From Hydra vulgaris (taxonomy: Eukaryota; Cnidaria; Hydrozoa; Anthoathecata; Hydridae): DNA of 64,000 bases. Position 1 is the first letter of the stretch; each line of letters starts with the position of its first letter. Where the stretch lies: positions 70,156,501 through 70,220,500 of the forward strand of contig NC_088922.1 of the NCBI RefSeq assembly GCF_038396675.1, read 5' to 3'. The notes under the pieces were generated by a model. The model was not told where the DNA came from and ran no database searches. It worked only from the letters and a program-made list of their open reading frames with translations. Positions 39,060-50,853 of the stretch are shown here, in pieces. Both the position numbers and the translations under genes were made by a program.

Positions 39060-40015
39060 TGGCAGCAATTTTGCCAAGTTTTATTCTGGTATCACAATTT
39101 GAACTATTTTTACCCTTATTCCCTCCACTAAATTGCAAAAACATGCAATCAGAGTTATATCCAATGAAAGCCGCTATACACCTTGCCAACCTTTATTTAC
39201 TAAGTTAAATATACTAAATATCTTGCAAATAAATATTTATCATCTTCTAATTTTTACGTTCAAAATTAATAACAGTATTATTCCAAAAACATTTAATCTC
39301 TTATTCAAAATTATTCAGAATAAATACTTAACTAGATATTCAAATAACATCTATATACAACCCAAAAGTTACTTTGCAGCAACTGGGTTTTCAATTTTAA
39401 TTAGAAGACCAAAGGCATGGAATAAAATACTCACAACTGAACTTAAAACTCTTACAATGTTACATGAGTTTAAGGCTAAACTTAGACAATTATTACTTAA
39501 AAATGATCTCCCACAAAACTATTTCCAAAAATGCAAAATATCCTTGTGATTGATCTATCAATTAAATAAAAAATATATTAATTTTAGAAACGTTAAAGTT
39601 AAATGCACTCGGTAACTTTTTAAATTTATTTATGTTTTTATTGTTTAATATGTATTGTTATTCTTTTTATTTTTTGATCCTCTTGACTTGTTGTTTTGTG
39701 ATGTAAAGTTTATTATTTAAAAAAAAAAAAAATAATAAAAATTAATTCATGATTTTATAATAAATAAAAATTAAATTTCTCCGTGCTTTTAGAAGGATAT
39801 GTTTAAGTAAATAGCACTTCTTGTTATTTTTTAATAATAGATGTTTTATTTATTTCTTTATCAATTTTACGTTTGTTTATTTTATATTGTTAACGGAAGT
39901 GCTTATTTTTAAATAAAACTTTATATTTACGGAATTTATCAAGGGGCTTGGCGATAAGTCATATTAGCCTTCTTCTCGCCCCTGCTAAAAAAAAATAAAA
40001 AAAAATATAAAAGCT
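39060..40015 (+). mobile_element. LINE G, 3' end of the LINE C family
   Basis: An open block of 138 codons (39133-39549) reads LQKHAIRVISNESRYTPCQP, then KSYFAATGFS, RRPKAWNKILTTELKTL and KAKLRQLLLKND, parallel to the C-terminus of LINE C. The 3' UTR holds GGGGCTTGGCGATAAGTC (about 39943) and ends in an A-rich tail near 40015. Heavily 5'-truncated, as expected of LINE insertion. Confidence 0.85.
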
Positions 40016-40523
40016 ATGATGAATAAAAAATCTATTAAACATTTTTTACTTAAGTGTTTTCTCTTATGTCCATAATTTTAAAAATTTTGTGATCAATTAG
40101 CTTAATATGATTTTTTCAAATGAGGTGTTTAATTTCTATTAAATAGAAATATTAGATATAAATATTAAATAGAAAGATTAAATTTTAATCTTTCAATATT
40201 AATCTGAAATTCTGATTTTTTTTAATACCAATGCTATTTTGTTATTAATGCCATTTTGCATTATTGTTGATGTTATTTTTATTATTATTACTTTTTTTTT
40301 AAATAAAATAATTTTAACATGCGAGGAAAAAATATTTTGGTTGCATCATTGAACTAAGTAAAATTTGGATCTTAATTTATCATAAAAGATGACAATTAAG
40401 GGAAATTTAGTCATCCATTTTTATACTCTTTTAAATCCTACTCTTACCCAATAAAAGACATTGGCGAGAAAGGAGGCGTGAACTGCATGATAAAATGATC
40501 TTCCGCGGTTCCCTGAGGTAACT
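40016..40523. other. AT-rich sequence, no gene
   Basis: Short direct and inverted repeats of AAATAGAAA at about 40130-40205. No coding region. Confidence 0.5.
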
Positions 40524-42276
40524 CAGTAGGCACAGCGACGTGACAAAAACGCGAATTTCACGTTATTTTGGCACGTGACTATTAGGTGACTTTTTGGTCC
40601 CCATGAAATGACTAATTCACGTGATTTATGGACGTGTTTTTCACGTTACTTTCGGCACGTGATATTTAGGTGACTTTTTGGTCCCCATAAACTGTCCAAA
40701 AGACGTGCTTTTTACGTTTTTACTTTTAATTTTGGCACGTAATATTTAAGCAATAATTATGCTTTATAATTACAATTATAAGTGTTTGAATTCGTGTAAA
40801 GAAAAAAAACTCATCGTCGAGGAAATATTTAATACGTATTAAATTACATGATTTTATTAGTCAGTATATTAGTTCTTGACATAAAATTTTTTAATTTGTA
40901 ATAAAAGCTGCACTTTTGTTAAAACATCCTCCTTATATACAATAAGTAATAAGTACAAAGTCGTAGATCTGCAAATTACGAAGAGCACGCTTCAATCCAC
41001 AAAGAGCACACTTCAAACCTATATATCAGATATATAGGTTTGATATAGATAGATATGAATAGAATATGATATGAATAGATTCTATTCTCCCATAAAAGCA
41101 CGCTTTAAACATAATCTAACGAATCAGTCGATATTTTCTTCTATAAGAGCACGCATCAAACTTTATCTTATGAATCAGATTTAGCTGAAAAGAAACGAAT
41201 AAAATCTTAAATAATAATACGATTATTTAATAATTATCTTAAATCACAAACTTTTAAAACAAATCTTACTTTGAGAGTTGCTAACTATTTTGGCAACAAG
41301 ATTTTCTAGTGTGTTATTTGTTTTCTTTTATCTAAATCATTAAATAATTTTAAGAAAACAATACTACATACAGTGTAAAAAAATAAAAAAAGTCATTTGC
41401 CTTCTAATTTTAAACTCTGATTGCTAAAAAAGTAAATAAGTATTTAATAAAAAAAGATGTAACAAAAAAGTTGAAAGATGATTAAAAAAAAGAAGTACAA
41501 AATATAAAATATTGTTTATCTATATATCTATATCTAATATCTATCTATAGATATATCTATATCTATATATAAAGTTAATAACTGATGGGCGTGATTAGAA
41601 AAAGACCTGTACTCACCTTATGTGATAACATCTGTGTACTATGTGATAACATGATAATTTGTTTTCTTTGTTTTTCCATCTTCTTATATTTGCATCTGTT
41701 TCTGCATTAACTTGTTCATACATTAACTAGATGCAAAGGTGACAGCCCACAAAGTTGCTTTAAATGAGTAATCCACAAAGTTTTGAACAGCATTAAATGT
41801 CATTTTATAATGCACACAAAAATTAAAACAATTTATGAAAATGTAATAGTTATCACATAACCACTCAGCATTATAGTGGGGATTTTATATCACAATTTTC
41901 CTTACCCATGGTGAGATTTTCAACATGAGGCTCCTTTTGCTGTGGAAATATTCACCATGACTAAGGAACCTTATCTACCCCTAATTATATATAATATATT
42001 AGGTATAAAACTAAAAATATGTATAATAAAGTATTGTCAAATTAGGTCACCAATAAATACAGAGTGCTGAAAATTCAAATCAGAATCAAGTTGCATTCTC
42101 CAACAAGATATGAACTAAATTAAATTCTTACTACAGGGTGCAATCACAAAAGAAGACGAAGAGAGGGAAAAGTAAAATTTCTCAAACTTTAAAAGTTAAA
42201 AGGTTATTGGGTCTTACAGAATGATATTCCTAGGCAATAACATAACAAAACCATTGGGTCTTTCTAGTCAATAATA

Positions 42277-42472
42277 TAGGCCCCCCTGACCCCGGGGGTC
42301 GGGGTATGGGGTCAAAACCCAGCTAAGAACCTTCTCCCCCTCGAGGACTACCCCCATGCCAAATTTCATCGAGATCGGTGGATTTCTATAGAGAACAAAC
42401 AAACAAACACACACACAAACACACATTGCCCTTTATATATATTAAGATTAAGATAAGATAAGAAGATAAGAT
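42277..42472. mobile_element. GC-rich short retroposon-like insert, copy 1 (truncated)
   Basis: A GC-rich block (CCCCCCTGACCCCGGGGGTC and GGGGTCAAAACCCAGC) leads to CATGCCAAATTTCATCGAG, a (CAAA)n/(ACAC)n stretch, and CCCTTTATATATATTAAGAT, followed by AAGATAAGATA repeats. Copy 2 starts right after it. The shared tail with short tandem units resembles the 3' end of LINE/SINE-type retroposons seen in many invertebrates; family not determined. Confidence 0.6.
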
Positions 42473-42761
42473 AGCTGGAGTTACCCGGCGTTGCCCGGGC
42501 CAATATTTAAACTGGCTTACCTGATATCTGTACACAAAGATGGGCCCAAAAAATGGTCCCCCCTGACCCCAGGGTCAGGGGGGCCCATTTTGGGCCCCCT
42601 TGACCCCGGGGATCGGGGTACGGGGTCAAAACCCAGCTAAGAACCTTCTCCCCCTCGAGGACTACCCCCATGCCAAATTTCATCAAGATCGGTCCGGCGG
42701 TTCGGATTTCTATAGAGAACAAACAAACACACACACATTGCCCTTTATATATATTAAGATT
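42473..42761. mobile_element. GC-rich short retroposon-like insert, copy 2
   Basis: Starts AGCTGGAGTTACCCGGCGTT, repeats the GGGGTCAAAACCCAGCTAAG-AACCTTCTCC core of copy 1 and ends with the same CCCTTTATATATATTAAGAT tail. Base composition is strikingly unlike the surrounding AT-rich DNA, suggesting an element of different origin. The 72-codon open frame on its minus strand is a by-product of the repeat. Confidence 0.6.
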
Positions 42762-43525
42762 TATTAAACCTAAATCGATAAAACTTAGTTATAAGATAAT
42801 ATAATATGTTTGGATAAAATATTATACATGTGACATTTTATTTTTGTCAAAAATGCATTGCAACGTTATAAGATATCTTACGCCCTACTTTTTTAATTAA
42901 TTATTATAAAATTACAATGCAAAATAATTACATTATTATAAAAGTAAAATAAAAAGTAATTACAATAATGAATATATAAACTATATATTTCATGTAATCA
43001 TTATATTAAAAATATCCGGAAAATTGTTTACGGAAAATATCCTGAAAAAATTCAGAATATTTTCCCCCTCATTTTTCCCTTAATTTTGCATTCAGCCAAG
43101 TTGTTTCTCAATTTTTTAAAAACTTTTTTTAATTTTTGTATGAATGATGACTAAAACAACATAAAAACAAATAGATGAATAATATATACTTGTTTTATGT
43201 TGTAATATAAGTTGTATGTATGGAACTTGTAATATAAGTTGTATGAATGGAAAACTTTTCGGATATTTAGAAAAAGATAAATTTCAGAAAAATATCTGGT
43301 ATTCCGGGAATATCCTAAATAAGATAATCCCTGAAAATAAATTATAAAAAAATAGTAAATAAAATCAAGAATATCTTTCCAAGTTTCTAATCACAGGGTT
43401 TTATTATGAATAAAAAAAGTTTCAAAATACACAATATTTTGGCAACATAACTTTCATGTTTCAATCAAGTAAAATTGTCACCTGGACAAGGTCACCTATA
43501 ATATAAATGATTGAAACATGAAGAA

Positions 43526-45180
43526 GGAAACAGGGTAAGAGCACGCATCAAACTTTATCTAATGAATAAGTCGATATTTTCTCCAATAATAGCTAGCGAC
43601 ACCAAATTTAGCTAAAAAGAAACAAATAAAAACTTAAATAATAATATGATTATTAAATAATCATCTTAAATCACAAACTTTTAACACAAATCCTACATGG
43701 TAAGTCACCAACTGTTTTGGCAACAAGATTTTCTGGTGTTGCTATTTCTTTGATCTAAATCATTAAACAATTTTTTAAAAAGCAATGCTAACTTGAGAGA
43801 AACTTCAAGTATGACATTGCAATGTTGACGACTGGAAGGTCATCAACATTGAAAGATAAGTAAAATGCAGTTTCAAATACAATAGCATCATAGTCATCTT
43901 TTTGTGGGGAAAACATTGAACAAATCCGCGTTAATAACCTGTTTTATATTGTACATAATAACAATAGTAATAAAAGTCATATAATATATATATATAACAA
44001 TAATTTCATATAATTCAAATATATATATAATAATCATATAATATTTAAATAATATAAAAAAAGGAAATAAATAATTTTCTGCATACATTATTACTCAAGA
44101 GTCGTTTAGATAAAAACCCAAAATAGATTTTCTTTCTTTATTTGGTTTTTATCAACAAGGTTAAAGAATTTATCCAAAATAATATCAATAAATAAATGTG
44201 TTATGCTATTTATTATTGATACATGTATATATTATTATTATTAAATACTTTATTTTTTTATAATATATGACATCTTGATCTCGTGCTTTACTTGTTAAAA
44301 AGTATTAACCTTTTTAAACAAGTAAAGCATGAGATCAAGATGTCATATATTATAAAAAGATAAAGTATTTAATAATAATAATATATAAATATATCAATAA
44401 TAAATAACATAACACATTTATTTATTGATATTATTTTGAATAAATTCTTTAACCTTGTTGATAAAAACCAAATAAAGAAAGAAAATCTATTTTGGGTTTT
44501 TATCTAAACGACTCTTGAGTAATAATGTATGCAGAAGTTCTAGAGACATTATTATTGCTCAAGAATCAAGAATAAGTTCAGCTAGAGCTTATAATTTGTC
44601 CATGTAGCTTACTTAATTTGATATTAAATTTGTCATAACTTATTTTGTACTAAATTAAGTAAGCAAAATGGACGAATTCGCCAGTCTAAAATATTATATC
44701 ATAAAGTAGAAAAAAAGCATACCTTGTATTTGAGTTTAATCTTGTTTGTGTGGCAAATAGGGAGCTTGGTACTAATTTATTTAACCTAATTTGATTTGAT
44801 TTGGATATTAGATATTACAACTTAAAATATATTGCTCTTTTTAGTTCTGTTTTAAATGCCTTGCGTTATAAGATATTATATAGACCAATTTTTTTTTTAA
44901 TTATGATAATACTACAATAAAAATAAATTATCATATCAGTAAATAATTATAACTAATATAATGAATACAAAAACTATACTATAAAAAAATAATTAATATA
45001 ATAAAAAATATTATTTAACATTTCTTATGCCAGGTTTTTTATTGAGAATAAAAAAAGTTCCGAAAGACGAGATATTTTGGGACGTACCTTTCACGTAACT
45101 TTCACGTAAAATAGTAACCTGGACGAAGTCACCTATAATACACGTGATTGAAACGTGAATAAAACGTCGCGTGCCTACTG
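43526..45180. repeat. Internal unit 2 of the CAGTAGGCAC element
   Basis: Starts with GAGCACGCATCAAACTTTAT, almost identical to unit 1, then shares TTAAATCACAAACTTTTAAC, TTTTGGCAACAAGATTTTCT, CTTGCGTTATAAGATATTAT and the right-end sequence CACCTATAATACACGTGATT. Unit 1 carries a mutated copy of that right end (43440-43520). It was lengthened by the hairpin at 44079-44534. Confidence 0.65.
44079..44534. repeat. 456-bp near-perfect hairpin (foldback/MITE)
   Basis: Arms of about 224 bp (44079-44302 and 44310-44534), ends CTGCATACATTATTACTCAA / complement, separated by about 7 nt. The arms differ at only a few positions, mostly in the AT-rich middle. Transcription through it would give a long double-stranded RNA. 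No coding capacity; no clear target duplication. Confidence 0.9.
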
Positions 45181-45671
45181 GGAAGACTGTTAGGACTTCT
45201 CGGAGCACCTTTATATCTAGTTAAAAAAAAAACACAACAATTAGTCAACTTAATCTACTACTACTATTTTCACTTTAATTGCCAAATTAAAATGAAAAAA
45301 TGGCGTTTTTCATTTTAATTTGGCAATTTTCACTTTGATTCGTAGAGTGAAAACTGCCAAATTAAAATGAAAAAATGCCAAATTAAAGTGAAAATTGGCG
45401 GGCTTCAAATTGGCCAATTTCAGAAAGTAACTTATTTATATCCCTACCACCTTAAACGCAAAATGATGTAGCAAATTAAACGCTCGTACTAAGCTTTGTA
45501 TAAATACGGTAAATTTTCTCGGCGGGGTATGTCTAGACATAAAATGTTAGTTTTGTATTCCGGACGTGGTAGAAGATAGTTTATTTGTTTTCTTTCGAGT
45601 TTAAATGTTGTTTTTTCACGTTTTACTTTTTTATTGTTGATTATATTATATTGACTATAATATTAATGAAA
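45181..45671. other. Repeat-rich spacer with a Kolobok-like end
   Basis: TTTTCATTTTAATTTGGCAA-type words recur in both orientations; the clearest hairpin is 45277-45328 (23-bp arms, 6-nt loop). CCCTACCACCTTAAA at about 45442-45456 looks like a right-hand Kolobok terminus (TTTAAGGTGGTAGGG on the other strand), but no partner was found. Confidence 0.45.
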
Positions 45672-45783
45672 GGGAGAGAGAGAGTTTTTAGTAATTATAA
45701 GAGAGTGTCTGGCCTTATCAAAACTCTTAGTTGATTTACTTACACTAACCGGTTTGACCAGACACTCTCTTTTAATTACTTAT

Positions 45784-45866
<83 letters not shown>
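45672..45866. repeat. Foldback with (CT)n array
   Basis: An arm of about 40 bp (45672-45712, containing AAGAGAGTGTCTGG) is inverted at 45758-45796 around a 45-nt loop. The right arm runs into (CT)n, 45787-45866; the left arm starts with the matching (GA)n, much shorter. Confidence 0.9.
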
Positions 45867-45870
<4 letters not shown>

Positions 45871-46260
45871 CTCTCTTTGAATAAGTTTATTAGATAATTT
45901 TATACCTGATAAGTGTAAATAGTGTCAGAGAATATGATAAAATGGTTAATAAAATAACTTTTTAAAATCATATAGGTGTAGAAAAGTGTAAAGAAAGTTG
46001 TTTATTATTGATATTAGTATAAATATGTATTAAATTACTTGTTCTGAAAATAGCGAATTTAATTTTACGAAGATTTTTGGATATACTAAAAAATAATTAT
46101 ATTAAATTAATGAAAAAAATCACCTTACCAAATTACCTATCTTATATTTTTATAATATTTTGATAATATATAAATATAGGTAGTAAAGCTACATTTAAGC
46201 ACCCTATAATATTTTTATTTTTTTTAATTTAAAAATATTACTTATTATAAATATTCTTTA
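45867..46260. other. AT-rich sequence, no gene
   Basis: Nothing supported. Confidence 0.5.
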
Positions 46261-46438
46261 TGTTTAAAAAGTCTCCACTGACAAGAGCACAACAAGCAAA
46301 ATAATAAAATTATTTTCAGCCGCTCAACTGTAGCTTTACTGATATAGATAATTAAATTGGTAATCCTACAGTTAAGCGACCTAAAATAATTATATTATTA
46401 TGCTTGTTGCACTCTTGTCGACGGAGGCTTTTTAAACA
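46261..46438. mobile_element. Foldback MITE, TGTTTAAAAAGTCTCC ends
   Basis: The left arm (TGTTTAAAAAGTCTCCACTG ... CTCAACTGTAG) is repeated inverted at the right (CTACAGTTAAG ... CGGAGGCTTTTTAAACA) with about 80% match over 70 bp and a loop of about 30 nt. A lone left arm of the same family lies at 46708-46790. Confidence 0.75.
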
Positions 46439-46489
46439 ATAGGAGTATTTATAAAAATAATAAAAGAAAAAGATGCTGCCCCATGTCAA

Positions 46490-46690
46490 AACCTCAGTCA
46501 ATGTAGCAGCACTTTCTTGTAGTAGCAAGCTATAATATAGTTGATGTAGATTGATTGATTTATTGATTGTAGTAGCAGGCTATAAGATAGTCAATGTAGC
46601 CACACTTCCTTGTAGCAGCAGGCTATAAGATAGCTGATGTAACAGCTCTCACTTGTAGCAGTAAGCTATAAGATAATTGATGTACGTACT
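46490..46690. repeat. Minisatellite, GTAGCAGCAGGCTATAAGAT units
   Basis: About four diverged units of 50-60 bp with the core GTAGCAGCAGGCTATAAGAT followed by AG.TGATGTAG. An inverted copy lies at about 46925-47010, beyond a (TA)n array (46870-46929). Confidence 0.7.
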
Positions 46691-46707
46691 TAAGTCAATA
46701 AATATTA

Positions 46708-46861
46708 TGTTTAAAAAGTCTCCACAAAATAGCGCATCCAGCGAAAAATAAAATTATTTTAGGCCACTTAACTGTAGCTTTGCTATTAAAGTAGCTTTCA
46801 AAATTTATTATTTATTATTTTTTCTCAACCTAATGTTTTACGCTTATATTTATATTAAAAT

Positions 46862-46930
<69 letters not shown>

Positions 46931-47030
46931 CAGCACTCCCTTATAGCCTGAGGCTACAATAGAGAGCTGTTACATTTACTATCTTATATCCTGCTGCTAT
47001 AAGGAAGTGTTACTTTATCATCTGATGATT
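46708..47030. repeat. Half MITE, (TA)n array and inverted minisatellite copy
   Basis: 46708-46790 repeats the left arm of the 46261 MITE. (TA)n spans 46870-46929. 46930-47010 carries CTGCTGCTATAAGG and CTATCTTATA words inverted relative to the 46490 minisatellite. Confidence 0.6.
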
Positions 47031-47250
47031 TGTGATGGGCAGGCAGTCAATCAAATAACAAAAAAAAATTTATGTTTTTTAAACTTTTTCCGGTTTTCAT
47101 AATAAATTAAAAAAAAGATGTAGAGATGACATTTTATAGGAAAAGTTAAAAACTACCAAACAAGATTATATATATATATTTATACATGATGTTTTAACAA
47201 AAATAAATATCAGAATCACACTTATAATTTTTTTTTTAGTATGTATATTT

Positions 47251-47343
47251 ATGGAATTAATTGTTTTAATGTTACAACATTCTGGCTGTGTTTTATTTGG
47301 AGTGTTTTGGGTGATGATTTCAATATTAGATTTTTTTCTAAAG
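47251..47343 (+). CDS. MBTPS2: Site-2 protease (MBTPS2-like), exon 1
   Basis: ATG at 47251 opens 31 codons, MELIVLMLQHSGCVLFGVFW then ..SILDFFLK, one hydrophobic membrane segment. It ends at AAG followed by the splice donor GTGAGA. The human protein likewise starts with one membrane segment ending ..DLVLK, followed by SSVYF..; here exon 2 starts NSKAYS. Both junctions are phase 0, so the exons join in frame. A T-rich AG at about 47231-47239 could be a splice or trans-splice acceptor for the 5' end. A second frame in the exon is also open, so confidence is lower than for exon 2. The enzyme is a zinc protease of the Golgi membrane that cuts SREBP/ATF6-type factors. Confidence 0.65.
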
Positions 47344-47854
47344 GTGAGAAACTTTAATTACAATAAGCTACTTGTAAATATATTAGTTATGAGACATGCG
47401 CTTAAAAAAATATGTATGAGTTATGTGGCGCATGCACTTAACACCAATTGTTTTAGCTAAAAGTTGTAGAGTTGTTGCAAACTATAGAAAACAGCAATTA
47501 AATAACTTACAAATGAATTGTTTTTCCTTTTTAAATATCTCCTAAAAATGAAATTTTGAAATTAATTTACTATAGGAATTTAATAAAGATATCTTTAAGT
47601 TAAAGATGTCTTTAAGTTATGCTATTATTATTAAAACATTTTAATAATTACAATATTATTATAAAAACATTTTAAAATATTTTTGTTAAAACAATAACAA
47701 CAACAACAACAAACAAACAGGGATTGAGATGTCATATAGTAGATAAAGATAAAGAGACTAAAAATATAATACAGCAGAAACTTTATTTCGAAGGGAATAT
47801 AATTCCATGATTTAGTTGATTGACATTTTAAATGTATTGTTTCAAAAAGTATCA

Positions 47855-47920
47855 CCCTAACCCTAACCCTGAACCTAACCCTGAACCTAACCCTGAACCT
47901 AACCCTAACCCTAACCCTGA
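47855..47920. repeat. Interstitial telomeric repeat (CCCTAA)n
   Basis: Eleven hexamer units mixing CCCTAA with the variant CCTGAA, for example CCCTAACCCTGAACCTAACC. The animal telomere repeat is TTAGGG, so this is a short internal array. It ends in CCCTGACAAGGTTG, a string that recurs at 59016-59080. Confidence 0.9.
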
Positions 47921-48159
47921 CAAGGTTGCTGCATAATACTAATCTTAGGTTTTGATGATAAATTAATAAATTTATAATAACTTAAAGTTAATTTTTTTTG
48001 GTAAACTTCCAATTCACTGTAAATCCCAGACAAAAGTACAATTCAATAGAAATAGTAGAACTTATAATATTTGTTAGACTGTAGAGGATGCTTTAATCAA
48101 ACCTATTGGGTTGAAAATAAATAATTCTATTTGATTGTTTTTAGAATTTCTTTGTTCTT

Positions 48160-49260
48160 CATATTTTTCAAAAATATTTGCTCTGAGAACCATAGAGCAT
48201 ATGAGAGTTAAAAATAGCATACCATTTATTCTATTTGCACCAGTTAGTTTAACTACAATCTTCTTAAATTGCTGGATGAATGATAGATTTTCATCTACAT
48301 AAATGTTTTATTTTATTTTAAATCTTTGATTTAATTTTTGGTTGCTGATCTTGAAATTGAACTTTTTTTAGTTTCTTCAGGTTGCAGTTTAATGAGAGCT
48401 ACATCAGTCTTTTTTAGTATTTAGGGATGTACTAAGGATGCACTAGGATGTCTTTGCTGCCAGATTATAGTTAGGATGTTGATTTAGAAAAGTGAAAGTT
48501 TTAGTTATTAAGATGTTATGTAGCATCAGCAAAGTGATTTTTAAAAATGTAGTACATGTGATGAGGTCATTTATATAAATAAGATGGGCCAAATAGTAAG
48601 AGGGCCAAGAATTAATAATAAGAATAAGAATAAAACCAAGAATTTAGCCCTGGTGAACACCTACTGACATTGATTTAGTATTAGAAGAGGTATTAAAAAT
48701 TGTAACTTACTGAGAACAGTTTAGGAGATATAATTTAAACCACATGTGGGCAATTCCTCTGATATCATAATGATGTAACTTTGATAGCAAAGTTCCATGA
48801 TCCACACTATCAAGTTTTTTTCTGTGATTTACTAGTAGGCTTTCTATATTGTTGTGTTAATTTGATTTTACATTTATTATGTTTTTTATTCCACTCCAAG
48901 TATTTTTGAAGTTATTACATTTTCATTCAAGTATTTAGAGTTATAATCTTTTTCATGTTTGCATTTTATAAATTTTCAATGAAGTCGATTCTTTATATTT
49001 TTGGTTTTAATAATGCCAACAGTGATCCTGGTTTAGATAAGGTTTTTTTTCCTTTGTAGCTTGTAAGAGAAGTGCATATTGTTAATCAGCTTTAAGATTT
49101 TTTTTTGGGTGCATCTATTGTCAGCTTTAAGTGACAATAGATGCACCTAACAATGATATTGTTACTTTTGAGGTCATATAGGTTTTTGAAAAGATTAGAT
49201 AAATTCTTGCAACGATTTATTTGCACTATTTAAGGATAGATTAAAGTCATTATCTATTAG
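48160..49260 (-). mobile_element. LINE H, linker and RT core, degenerate
   Basis: The minus strand reads FKNTWSGIKNIINVKSN (linker, about 48920), then KLDSVDHGTLLSKLHHYDIR, GIAHMWFKLYLLNCSQ, TSSNTKSMSVGVHQG (about 48650), IYINDL (about 48570) and a frameshifted L-ADA-T box where FADDT is expected. KKTDVALIKLQPEE follows. Stops are frequent. A hairpin lies in the linker (49108-49147, 16-bp arms). Confidence 0.75.
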
Positions 49261-50006
49261 TGATATATTTTTAGCAATGCCAAACACTTGACTGATTCAT
49301 CGGAGAGTTATAGCATTTTGTAAATAGTTTATTGTACTTTAAATGGACCCACAGATTTGTAGCAAATACCACATGGGAACTTTACAACCATGTCAAAAAT
49401 GTTAAATGTAAAATATGTTAGTGGATTTGGTGGAAATCAGTGAAAAAAGAAAATAAAACTATAAAACATATAGAACCTGTTTTAAGAGCATACAATGAAT
49501 AGTACAGCATATATTTAATTATATAGTGTAATAAATATATATAATAAATGTATTAAAATTAGTTATAAAAGCTTATATAGAACATAACAATTTTATGATT
49601 AGTTAGGCTATAAGTTAAAGAAGAAGAATTAGGTTAAATAATAAAATATCATATAGTAAGATATAAAGAAAAAAATATATACTCCGTAAATAATGATAGT
49701 TTAATCAATAATATTATCAATCCAAATAAAATGTTATAAATTTTAATGTAATATAAATATAATATAAAATAATACACATAAACAGTGTTAAGTAATATCA
49801 TACCAAAAATATAATGTATCAATTTCATTTTGCTAATATACCATGAAAATCGTAATAATGCAATATAATAAAAAATGTAAAATTGTAAATAATCTTATAT
49901 TTAACAATTAACTAAGTACAAAGTAAGGTGACCATATCTGAAAAATGTCAGATGCTTACAAGAAATAAATTTTATATATATAAATATATAAATAAATGTT
50001 ATTTAA
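49261..50006. other. AT-rich intron sequence, nothing recognised
   Basis: Long run of A/T-rich sequence with ATATAATAAA words; no gene or element. Confidence 0.5.
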
Positions 50007-50325
50007 ATCAGGCCTATAGCCAGAATTTTTTGAAGGAGGAGAACTTATTCAAAAGATGCCAAAAATAAAATTGAAAAAAGGCGCCAAAGGGCAATGCTTT
50101 TTTAGCACTTTATAATCACCTATTGTTGATAAGATATAGCATAAATTTAATTAAATGACATCATTATATTTATGAGAATGGTTTCACCTTGCCCTTTCTA
50201 TGGTGCTAATATGTGTTGAAATAATTTTTTATTTATTCAATTTATTCTATTTCAATATTTTAATGACCAAATAGGACAAGGCGCGGGGGAGTATGTGCTC
50301 CTTTTGCTCCCCTTGCCTACAGGGT
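50007..50325. mobile_element. Possible hAT-type MITE
   Basis: Starts CAGGCCTATAGCCAGAATTT and ends CCCCTTGCCTACAGGG, loosely inverted (CCTRTAG.C). Internal GGCGCCAAAGGGC and GGCGCGGGGGAG patches are unusually GC-rich. No target duplication seen. Confidence 0.35.
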
Positions 50326-50853
50326 GAATTTAAATTGTTTTTTCTAAAAATTCATTTTTACCAATATTTATTAATGTTAAATCATCTTAAAGTAGCACAT
50401 TGAAGAAATTAAATTATGGAAAAAATATTAACCAATTTTTGCATTTTTTAATCAGAAGTATTTTTTGTAAAATAATTTTTTTTTAGCAAAATGTTTTTTA
50501 TTAGCAAAATGTTTTGATTGTTAGCAAAATCTTTATAAATTTTTTCAGCAAATTCTGAGCAGTTACATTTTCTTAAATTAAATTTAATAAACAAAATAGC
50601 TGCCCATGTTTTAATTGTAAGTTGGGGGGATTTCCCTTAGATCCAAATATCATTAGCAATCAAAAATAATTGCATTACAAAAGCGTTTGTATCTGACAAA
50701 CTTAAAGTGGCATCCACCAATTTTAATGAATTGTTATAAGGAACATAATTGTTTTTAAAATGAGAAAAATTTTAACCCATTGCTTGTCATATTCAATAGA
50801 GTGTGAGTTCTAAAAATACATTTTTTGAAGAAATATTGTTGGCACTAATACAT

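Larger units (their letters stand above)
41100..43525. repeat. Internal unit 1 of the CAGTAGGCAC element
   Basis: Begins near AGAGCACGCATCAAACTTTA, continues through TTAAATCACAAACTTTTAAA and TTTTGGCAACAAGATTTTCT (to about 41310), later TTGCAACGTTATAAGATATC. It ends CACCTATAATATAAATGATT-GAAACATGAA. The same landmarks recur in order in unit 2. GAGCACGC words also repeat upstream at about 40984, 41003 and 41095. It was lengthened by the GC-rich inserts at 42277-42761. Confidence 0.65.
40524..45180. mobile_element. Unclassified non-autonomous element with CAGTAGGCAC ends
   Basis: The left end CAGTAGGCACAGCGACGTGA and the reverse complement of the right end, CAGTAGGCACGCGACGTTTT, form imperfect terminal inverted repeats. 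Inside each end lie dense CACGTG/TTCACGT words and a shared TAGGTGACTT. The 4657 bp encode no transposase. A convincing target duplication was not found, so the superfamily is open. The interior is built of two related units (about 41100-43525 and 43526-45180), with GC-rich insertions and a long hairpin. Confidence 0.6.

Noticed and set aside
42507-42734. 72-codon minus-strand gene (..ILMKFGMGVVLEGEKVLS..)
   Set aside because: It lies within a repeated GC-rich insert and the reverse complement of its core is present twice; no start context or family support.
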